Shown here: one piece after another, positions 27,583-38,500 of the stretch | Layout of the letters: every line of letters begins with the position of its first letter | Numbering within the stretch: the first letter of the stretch is position 1 | Assembly (NCBI RefSeq): GCF_022539665.2 | Contig: NC_081340.1 | Coordinates: forward strand, 2,232,001-2,296,000 | Length of the DNA: 64,000 nt | Source of the DNA: Daphnia carinata | Lineage: Eukaryota; Arthropoda; Branchiopoda; Diplostraca; Daphniidae | Direction of reading: 5' to 3' | Notes under the pieces: model-generated | What the model was told of the DNA's origin: nothing | The model's input: the letters and a program-made list of their open reading frames with translations, nothing else | The model's database searches: none | Position numbers and translations under genes: made by a program

Positions 27583-29991
27583 TGTTTCTTCTTTTCTGGT
27601 GGATATATATAAAAAAAGAAAGACAAGTTCTCTCTGCTACGTTCGTGTCGCGCCTCTGTTACCGACCGAAAAGGTCATCAAATTAACAGTTTAATGCATT
27701 TCAAAAGAGAGAGAAATAAGGTGCCATAAAATAGGATTACAACCGAGAAGAGAAGACTCAAAAGCGCTCAGTAAGAGAGAGAGAGAGAAAACGAACCCCT
27801 CAAAGAAAAAAAGGGATGATGGATCTAATAAAAAATCAATTATCAACCAGAAAGAAAAGAAAAACAAATTTCTCTTTTCTTTTCTTTTATCATTTCGTTC
27901 CTTATTTAAAGAGATTATTATTAATTTTTTTCTACAGGTAAATATTGACTTTCGTTCGTTGCGTACATCACCTGTCTAATCGATTGAAGGAGAACACGAA
28001 ACTTTAAAACAAACAAAACAAAAAAAAAAAAAAAATGAAAGAGGCGAATTTATGGAACGATATGCCGAAAATATGGGGGGACGCGCGCTCGCATACAACC
28101 CGCAAGACAAATAATATCAGGCTGATTTGTTTTTGAATAAAAAAAAAAAAAAAAAAAAAGGAAAAGAAAAAAAAAAAAAAATGAAATGAAATAAAGATAC
28201 GCGAGGCAGATATAAATCGGACGGCGGCGGCGTCGGCGGCGCTTCAGCGAGTTGCTGATGTTTTACTAGCGCCGTTTGTTGTGCAAATCTTCTAGATACA
28301 CATATAGAAGGCACACCGGGGTAGCAGACCACTATCATATTTATAGAGATATCTACATACCGATAAAATAGCCAAAAAAAAAAAAAAAAAAAAAGGCTTT
28401 ACATCCTCCCATATAAAAAAAAAAAAAATTCATATTTTAAATAAATAAAAGAAAAAAAAAAAAAAATAATCTAAACGGCACGACGTTGCGCAGCGCACTG
28501 GTGTTATCGTTGTCAAGGCCCCCCGTACGTAAAAGGTGTGCATTTGTTGTGGTTTTTATTTTATTTTTTTTTTTTTTTGGGCTATCGTGAAACGGGGGGG
28601 GGGGGGGGGGGAGGTGGAAAGAGGGTCGTGTCAACAACGCTGTCCCAACGCTCCTCTCCTCCTGCCATTATAATCCTATCCAATAAAAAGAAAACACACC
28701 CAACACGGTGTGTCACGAGGATCTCTATTGCTGCCGTAACATAATAAAGATGACACAACATCCTATTAGTCAAGCAAAATTCAAATTTATTTTCGAATTT
28801 CCCGCGTTTTTTTTTTTTTTTTGCACACCACCCGTGGAATTGTTAACCAGCGGGTCACGTTTTCTTTTCTTTTTTTTTCATTTAAATCACAGCCATCCCC
28901 CTCCCCCCCCCCCTTTTTTTTTTTCTTAAACAGTGGAAGAAAAAAAAAAAATCAAAGTCATCCATCGCGATAAATGGATGTACTGGTGCCGTTTGTTATT
29001 GTTGTAACGTTTTCGATAGTTGTACACACCAACCGTGAAAAAAAAAAAAACCACTCGTTCGTGCGTGATGGACCAAAAACTCGTGAATTCGTGACTGCGG
29101 CGCTTCAAAAAAAAAAAGTGTGAAAATAAATCAAAAAAAAAAAAATGCTTCAACCGCTGTGTGCCCTATTGTTTGCGGGACTATATAGGCTAGTGTCTTG
29201 TCGATTTCGTGATGGGCCACATGACGGTGTGCCCTCTCACAAAAGCCCGCCGGCATCTTTCGTGAGTGACCCTCTGCCGTCCGTGAACCCAGGCAGCCCC
29301 CAATAATAATAATAATAATAAAAAAATTCAAAGACAATGACGCAGGGCTAAACGAAGAGGCCCAACAGCAATGCGTGTGATAGATCGCCTGCTGATGGCA
29401 ACAAAAATGGCGCGAAAAAAAAAAAAATTCAAAAATGAAATGATGATTGTACGTACCCGATGTTGTCGTGATCGGAGGTGATGGCGTCCAATGATGATGA
29501 TGGAATCGCTAATGGCCGTTGGCGGATGGTGACGCGGGCGCTAGACGAGACCTGACCCATTTCGTTGGTGACGGTGCACGTGTAGACGCCGGCGTGGCGC
29601 CGGGCCGAGGCGCCCGACACGACCAACGCCACAGAACCGTCCGAGTCCAGTCGCATGTCGTACTGGCGGCAAGGACGAAGGCGGATCCCGTCCCGATGCC
29701 TTTTCGCGTTTTTTTTTTTTTTTTTTTATCAATCAATCAGCAATAAAAAAGAAAAGAAAAAGAAAAAGTTAGAAAAAAAACATGAAAACCAAAAATTACA
29801 ATAGAAAAGAACAGATGATTATCTTTGATCAATTTTTCTGTTTTCTACTTTTTTTTTTGTTTTTTTTTGTTTTCTTTTGGGTGCGGCTCAGAAAAGATTT
29901 GTCTTTTCTCCACCTTTCCAGTCAAATAATCATAAACAATTGACTGTTGTCTGTGTTTATAACTGTAAATGGTTTCTTTTTTTTAAATTGA

Positions 29992-30039
<48 letters not shown>

Positions 30040-32437
30040 GAGTAGCGTGTAATTTTTTTTTTTTTTTTTTTAAGGTTTTGTTGGATCCGTACCAGAGGAC
30101 CCCGACGGCCGGGTAGGCTTCGACGCGGGCGATCAGCGAAAAGGTCCCGCCCTCCACCACGGTGCGCTCTTCCAGTTCGTGCGTGAAAAAGGGCATGACG
30201 TAGGCTCGGATACCTCCGTCCACCACCAGGCAACACTGGCAGCCCACCGCGCCCTTTTTTTTTGTGTGTGTGTGTGTGTGTACCGGGATCCAAAACAGCC
30301 ACACACACACAAAAAAAAAAAATTAAAAAAGAAGGGGGAAAAGAAAAAAGAGACATGACAACAAAATGCAATGTTTATAGAGATTGAAGAAAATGATATC
30401 GAGGAAAAAAAAAAAAAAAGGAAAGAAAGAAAAAAGGATAGATCGTAAAGTGAAATTGTTCATGACCCGAGCGCTATCTTTCTCTGTGCGACCCTCTCTC
30501 TCGCAGACATTCGATGACTAACTCTTTAATTAGCATAACCGAGAAAGCCTTAAACAAATTTCGTGATCGTAATGATCGGAGAAGAAGGGGGGCTCTCGCT
30601 CTTGCGCAGTCTGCGCGTCGCATATGGTCAAAATCAGGCATTAAAGTCACGTGTATGATATGTGCACGTTCATAACTGCTTCAAATATCATCATCGAATT
30701 CATCGAGTTATATCGTCTTTCAAGCAAGCTCCCTCTGCCTCCCCCATGCCACGCACACACACACACACACACACACGCAATAGGCACAACATATCAAAGG
30801 TACAAGCAAATTAGAAAATGATGGTCGACATCGTTTGCCCTTACCGAGGAATTGCGGCCTTGGACGCTGTAGATGCCAGCGTCGTCGAATTTCGTGGTCG
30901 CAATCTCCAACGTGTGGAAATTGCCGTCCACGTTGTAACTGTGACGCTCTGCGACGCCCGTCCGATAAATCAGGAAAAAAAAAAAAGAAAATAGAAAATT
31001 CGTTATGAAACGTTTTGTTTTTATAACAAAGAAATTGAATTTTTATTTTTCACCATCGTGGCCGATGATGATGGCGCTGCCGTTGTGATACCAGGTGACG
31101 TCCGGTTTGGGATGGCCAATCAGTTGGCAAGTGAGTCGGACGGGAAAGGTCAGTTGAACGCGACGGTCGCGAGGCCTCATCGTGAATTGCGGCGCCATCA
31201 TGACGCTGTCATTGCCACTCAGACCATCCAGCTGCCTGTTGTTGCGTGTCCGTGAGGAATGCAAATGTTTGCCACGCAAAAAAAAACCAAAAAAACACAC
31301 GAAATTCCGAGCCAAAGACGAGAAAAAAAAAAAAAAAAAAAAAACCAAACATTTTAATATTGAGGTCGGGATAAGCTAAAAAAAAAATAAAAATAAAAAT
31401 AAAAATAAAAATAAGATAACATTTTTTTTTTACTGTCTGAAAAGGGCGTCGGCTTCGGCTACACGCTGGTCCGTCACGACGAGGACACGGCTGAACGTGG
31501 AGACTCTTCCTGCCGGATTGACGGCCTCGCACGTGAACTTGCTGTCGTCGTCTGTCTCCATCTGGACGTCGTGGATGGTCAGGGCGTGGCGGCAATCCGA
31601 GCGGATGGAGCGCAGCTCGTAGCGCGGCTGCTTGACGCCGTCCAATTTGGTGCCGTCGCGGTACCATTCGACGTCCGGCATCGGCTCGCCCGTCACCTCG
31701 GCCAGCAGTTCAACGTCCGTGTGTTCCAGCGCCTTGATTTGCGGGTGCAGCGGCCGATGGAAGTGAGGCAAACCGGTGCGGCTGACCGTTTTGATGGGCG
31801 TCGAAGAGACCACAGATTCACCCCATCCGTATTTATTGCGCGGCGTGATGCGGAACAAGTACTCCCGTTCCGGTTTCAAATTGTACACGTCCGTGCTCGT
31901 AATACACGTCATGGCTACCTAAAAATATATTTATATTTTTTTTTTTGTTTCCCCCAGTGATGGTCCATCAAAAAAAAAAAAAAAATAAAATGAAATAAAA
32001 TAAAATAAAATAAATAAAATAAAATAAAATAAATAAATTTGCATATGGAATGGGGAAGTTTGCCATGCAAGATGAATGGTTTACCTCTATCCATATGGCT
32101 CCTTCGCCAAGGAGCCAAGCTTCCACTTTGTAAGCTAAAATAGGTGCCCCGCCCGTGTAATTCGGTTTGGGCCAGCTAAGCGACACGACATTTTTACCGC
32201 TGACAGTTGCCATCGGAGGTGCAGCAACCGGACCTGGAACATCTATTGCGACACCCCAACCAAACCCAAAAAAAAAAAAAAAAAAAAATGCGATAAATAA
32301 ACCCTTTTTAAAAAAGTTAGAAATAAGAATAAAGGTCGTTTATCACAAGAAAAGGTGTGAAAAATAAACAAATGAAACGAGTCATTGCCGATGGCTTCGT
32401 TGGGGCCGGCGCTCATTTCCATATATACTTTGCTGCT

Positions 32438-32469
<32 letters not shown>

Positions 32470-33012
32470 CAAATGGGGCATTCCAAACACTATTTCTATT
32501 GTAGCGTTTCCCAGCAGCAGCAAAGTGAAGAAGGAAAAAGGCGTGAAGCGAGAAAGAGGATGGTTGGCTATCGAATTCACGATGGAATGGATGGGGGGGG
32601 GGGGGGAGAAAGGATACCCATACTCGGCAATGACTTGACACCCCCTCTCTCTCTCTCTCTCTCTCTGCCATGCAAGTAGATGTTGCTTTACACCAACCAG
32701 CAAGTTCTTTTATACATTTATATTTTTTTTTTTTTCTTTTCTTTAAAGAAAATTCTTGGGGCGGTGCCGTGAGCAAGTCAAGTCCGAAAGAAGAAGTGAG
32801 GCTTGCCTGTCTATAATTACTCTTGGCTTCCGAAAAGCCATTATATATACAAAAAAAAAAAAAAAAAAAAAAGGGCCCCCCTCTTCTTATACAGCACGTT
32901 GACGTGGCCGGCTTTCTATCTTGATCTTTTTTTTTTTTTTTTTTTTTTTTTTTGCCCACCTGCCGTTTGAAAGCGCAAAAGAGGCTCTCGTGCCGGCCGC
33001 GATTGCGAATGG

Positions 33013-33049
<37 letters not shown>

Positions 33050-35535
33050 GGACAAAGTAAAAAAAAAAAAAAAAAAAGAGGGTATACATTTCCAATGACG
33101 AACGTGATTCGTCGGAATTTTCGATGTGACAAAAACGAAAAATGTTATTATTACAATACCTTTGTTGAATCGCCTGACTCGACGTTCGGACAGATCGTTG
33201 AGGCTCGTTTCCGCGTCCTTGAAGTCCCACTCGGAAGAATTGGCCGCTTCCTTGACCTGCATTTTTTTTTTTTTTTTTTTTAATAAAAAAAAAAAAAAGG
33301 ATCGAAAAAAAAGAAAAGAAAAGAAAATCAAACGAAAATGAGATGCGGCCATTTGCGAAAGTTGTAATCGACTTGGCGATATATAACTTACCCGGACCGT
33401 GCAGTAGGCTTTCTGGCTGCCGTGGCAGTTGCTGGCTTTGACGATGTACGTCCCACCGTCGCCGTAATTGACTTTCTTCAGGACGAAACGGTACGAGTCG
33501 CCGTCCATCTCGATGCACGATCGTCCAGATTCGGCCACGTCTCGGATGCCTTTCAACCATGTCACTGTATGAATAAGCCATTGAGAAGGACCAGGCCGGC
33601 GGGAAGGGTTGGCATCATAAAGGTAGTAAGAAGAAGAAGAAGAAGAAGAAGAAGCACGGCATTAATTGCGCAGTAGAGAATACAGTCATTATACTAAGAA
33701 GGAGAAGAAGAGGAACTTGTTGGCTTCGCCATTTTGTCTATCTCTTTCTATTCAAGTGCATTCTGATACATCAACCCCATGAATCAAAATCCACCTTGAA
33801 GGGGAAAGCTATTGCCCTATTGATAAAACTGGCAAGTGACTCATCTTTCCAGGAGCAAAAAAAAAAAAAATGGCATTTCATTAAAAGACAAGGAGAAAAA
33901 AAAAAACGAACGTCAGAGCCGGTATTATTATCACAAGAAAGCTAACATGCAAAAAAAAAAAAGAAAAAAAGAAAAAACTTCTAAACGTGCTCCTTCGATG
34001 AACACGCTAATGGTGTTGTTAAGTATGACTGTACAGTTTTTGCAATGCTTAATCCATAAATCTACGACGACTATACATCGTTTCTTTTTCTTTCTTCTGT
34101 AATTATTAAGGCCACATCTTCTTTTTTTTTTCGCTTTTGAAAGCGTGCAATTTCGAGCGTTAAGAGCCATTTCTTATCTGGCGGAAGCCACCAGATATAA
34201 ATCATTAGAAAGGCGCTACCTGGAAATACGGCACGAGTCGTGCGAAATGCAGACACACATCACACTCGGCATTCTAAGCTCGGGAATATCAAATCCATTT
34301 TCTTTTCCCTTTATTCCATTATTATTATTATTATTATTATGGTGCTTATCAGTGAGAGCCAAATTGGGCATTAAAAAAAAAAAATAAAAAAAAAAAATAA
34401 TAATAATAACCCGAAAACTAAATGTTACAATAATGACCGCTAGATGGCTCTCTCTAAAATGTACCTTTAGGTCGTGGATGTCCTCGGACGCGACACTGGA
34501 TGACAAGATCGCGATCCCTGCCGACGGTCAGCGTGCTCTCGGGTAACAAGACGAAATGGGCCGAGTCATCTGGAACACCCATTCCATCGTAACGGGCCGC
34601 GTCAAAGCCGTGACCGTCTCCCGAAGACGCGATCTTATCACGCTCAGCTTGGCGGCGGTAGAATTCCGCACTGCCAGAATATCCACCATGACTCGGGACC
34701 GTCTTCATCCGTTTCTCGCTATTGTTCCAAACGTGTTCTATTTTTTTTTTTTTTTTTTTCAATTAGAAATCAAATATTTAAAAAAAAAAACAAAAAAAAA
34801 ACTGATGACGTGACGAATTGATCCCGACAGACGTGCCAACCAAACTGATAGACTTACCTGGAACTACGACGAAACTGGAAATCTCGTCCTTTCTCGATGC
34901 ATTCTGGGCGACGCAAGTGTACTGGCCCGAATCGCCGACACAGGGCGAATGGACGACGAGACGACAGCGTCCGTCTGCGTCGAGACTGTGCTTGTAGCGG
35001 CTGCTCAGGTGGAGTTTGATCCCGTCTTTGAGCCAAGTGATCTTGGGCGTCGGGAAACCGTTGACGGAGCAGTCGAGAAACAGCTCGTCGCTCTCTTCCC
35101 GGTAGACGTCTCGGATGGTTGAGGTAAACGTCGGCGGACTCGGTTTCGGCTCGTAGTCGCCTCGGACGCGAAGATCCGCCGACGTGCTGGCCTGGCCGTG
35201 GTGGTTCCGGGCCACGCACATGTACTCGCCCGTGTCGGACCGCACCAAATTGCGGACTTCCAAACTGGCGATGCCCATCGGGTCCCAGCTCGTCACGTAT
35301 TTCTGAGGATCTTCCGATTTCAGCAGCGGGAATCCGTTGCGGAACCACTCGATTTCCGGCTCGGGACTGGCCAGCAAGCTGCAAGTCAGCTTAATTCTAG
35401 AGCCCTTGGCCACTTCCATGTCGCGTAATTTAGAGCTGAATTTCGGCTTCTTCTTTGGATCCCTTCTTCCATCCTGATCATTTTTTCAAAAATTCAAAAC
35501 ATTTTAAAAAATATGCAAATGACATAAGAAAATAA

Positions 35536-35577
<42 letters not shown>

Positions 35578-38500
35578 ATTTTAAACATTTACTTCGCTTG
35601 TTTTAGCGGAACTACAATCCCATTCCGGTTGGGTAGAATGAGACTCTGCATGATACGCGGATCTGTTTAGCATCATCGAGTGGGATGCGACACCTGCCGA
35701 ACGGGACCGAATTCCATGACGCATGTCTTCCCTGCTTAGCCTCGTAGCCGGATGCAAATCGAAATCGGTGGAAAGCTGTGGCCTGCCGTGCGTCTGCTGC
35801 TGTTGCTGTTGCTGTTGCGATGGAGGTTGATCGATCGAATCGCAACCTTCTTCGAAGACGGTTGGCACGGGCCGACGTCGAGTGGCGGAACCGATAACGG
35901 CGCAATCAAATTGAGATTCATCGGCCGGTCGAACCCTGGTGCGCGTCGTCTTCGCTGAGTTATCGGACGCACACTCAACCGCTGGCTCATCTGAATTTGT
36001 GATGGGCCTCCTTCGACGCTCCTTGTTAGACGATTCGTCATCCGAACGGCTACGTGCGTCATCGACGCGTCGGCCAGCCTCACCTTCGCTTCGTTTCTTG
36101 ACCTCTTGCGCTTCGACGCGTTGCTCCTGGACGTTGCTCTCTTGCGTTTTGGACGTCATTCGCTCGTCCTTCCTTCTGATTTCTTCGGCCTTTTTCGTTT
36201 CTTTTTCTTGCTGCTGCTGTTGCTGCTGCTGCTCCTTCATTTCCTTGCGTTCTTTCTCCAGTTTGTCCTTCTTCTTCTTCTCTTTGCGTTCTTTCTCCTG
36301 TTGCTCCTTCAATTTGATTTCTTCAGCCTCTTTGCGTTCTCTTTCCTGCTGTTTCTTTAATTTCTTCTCTTCAGCTTCTTGACGCTCTTTTTCTTGTTGT
36401 TCTTTCAATTTCTTCTCTTCGCGTTCCTTTTCTTGTTGCTCCTTTAATTTCTTCGCTTCCGCTTCTTGACGTTCCTTTTCCTGTTGCTCCTTTAGTTTCT
36501 TTGCCTCGGCCTCCAGACGCTCTTTCTCTTTTTCTTCTTTTAATTTCTTTTGCTCGGCTTCTTGGCGCTCCTTCTTCTTCAATTCTTCAGCCTCCTTGAG
36601 CTTCTTTTCCTGTTCCTTCTTGTTCCTTTCTTCCGCCTCGAGCCGCTCCTGTCCTTCCTTCAATTTCTTCTCTTCGGCTTCTTTGCGCTGCTTTTCCTTC
36701 AGCGCCTTCTCCTCTTTCTCCTTGCGCTCCTTGTCCGCTTCTTCCTTTAGCTTCTTTTCTTCAGCCTCCTGCAGCTCCTTCCGTTTCCTCTCTTCCGCTT
36801 CCTGCTTCTCCTTTTCCTCCCTTTCTTGGCGTTCCTTTTCCGCTTGATCTTTCTTTTTTTTCTTTTCCTCGGCTTCCTTTTCCCGTTGCTCCTTCAATTT
36901 CATTTCTTCAGCTTCTTGAAGCTCCTTCAGTTTCTTCCGGTCCGCTTCTTCTTTATTGCGCTCCTTCTCTTCTTGTTCCTTCCTCTTCTTTTCTTCCGCC
37001 TCCTCCTTGCGTTGCTTTTCTTCTTCGATTCGCTTCCGCTCCTCGGCCGCTTGGCGCTCCTTTTCCTGTTGCTGCTGCTCCTTCAATTTCTTTTCCTCCT
37101 CCTCCTCCTTCTTCCGTTCTTCTTGCTCCTTCATTTTCTTTTCCCCTTCCTTCTTCCGCTCTTCTTGCTCTCTCAATTCTCGCTCTTCCCTTTCTTTCTG
37201 CTTCATCATTCCGTCATCTTCCACCTTCAACTTTTCTTCTTTGCTTTTCATGTCCGGTTCTTTCACTTCGTCCTCCTTGCGCACTAACGTTGCCGCCGCA
37301 TCCTCTTTTCTTTCTTTTACTTCGTTCATTTCCACCGACTCTGCCGGCCTTTTTTCGAGGACTTCCAACGTTTCACCTTGCGACGGACCAGGGCCGGCTT
37401 CGTTGGTCGTTTCTTTAGGACTAGCGGCTTGCTGGACGTGTTCGGTTTGTTTAACGCATCGCTCAGTAATTTGCTCCTCTTCCGCCACGAGTTTTTGCTC
37501 TTCGGCGCGCTTCAACCTGGCCGCTTCCAGTTCTTCCAGCACCTTTTTGGCTTCCTCTTCCTTTTGCTTCCTCAATTCCTCCTTCATCCGCTTTTCTTCC
37601 TCTTCGCGCTTCCTCTTCTCTTCTTCCTGTTTCAGGCGCTTCTCCTCCTTCTCCCTCGTCTTCTCTTCCGCCTCTCTCTTCAACTTCTCGGCCGCTTCCG
37701 CCCGCTTTCGCTCCTCTTCCTCGCGACGCTGCTTCTCTTCCTCCTTCTTCAGACGCTCCTCTCCTTCCTTCTCCTTGCGCAGCCGTTCGTTTTCTTCCTT
37801 CTTCTTCTGAGCGCGCTCCTCGATGGCCCTCAGCATTTGCTCCTCTTCTTCCTCCTTTTGTTTTCGGGCCCGCTCCCTTTCTTCCTTCATCAAGCGCAGC
37901 TGTTCCTCCTCCTCTCTGCGGAGACGCTCCTCGTCTTCCTGTTCGCGACGCATACGCTCTTCGCGCTCTTTCTTAACGCGCAGACGTTCCTCTTCTTCCT
38001 CCTTGGCCTGGCGCAATCGACGCTCTTCCTTCATGCGGAGGCGCTCCGATTCGAGCCGCTGAATTTCCTCCTCCAGGCGGATGCGCTCTTGCTCTTTCAG
38101 CGTCCATTCTTCGGCCTCCTTCTCGCGCTGGATCCTCTCCATTTCCAATCGCTTGGCTTCCTTTTCTTCGCGCCTCTGACGCTCCTGCATCTCCACCTCC
38201 CTGCGCAATTTTTCGGCCTCTTCCAACTTGATCCGGCGCTCTTCCTCTTTCTGTTTTTGGAGACGAAGCTTGTCCTCTTCCGATTCGCGCTGGATCACCT
38301 CCTCTTCCTGCTGCTGCTTGCGGATGTGCTCGTCAACGGTTCGATGCAGCTCCGATTGTTCCAGACGGAGCCTCTCTTCGCGCCTCATCGCACTGGCGTC
38401 AGCCTGGCCGGAAGCTTCTTGTTCCTGCTCTCGCAATAATCTTTCGGCCGCTTCACGTCGCCGCTTCTGCTTGTCTTCCTCGATTTGCTTGGCAATCAGT

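Noticed and set aside
29150-29340. Frame reading GCLGSRTAEGHSRK in the intron between 29457 and 27106
   Set aside because: High complexity but no fitting acceptor/donor pair in phase, and the exons on either side join without it.
32243-33565. Minus-strand frame of 440 codons across several introns
   Set aside because: It begins in a genuine Ig half-exon and then runs through oligo(A/T) tracts with poly-K and poly-F translation; the splice-based model explains the coding parts.
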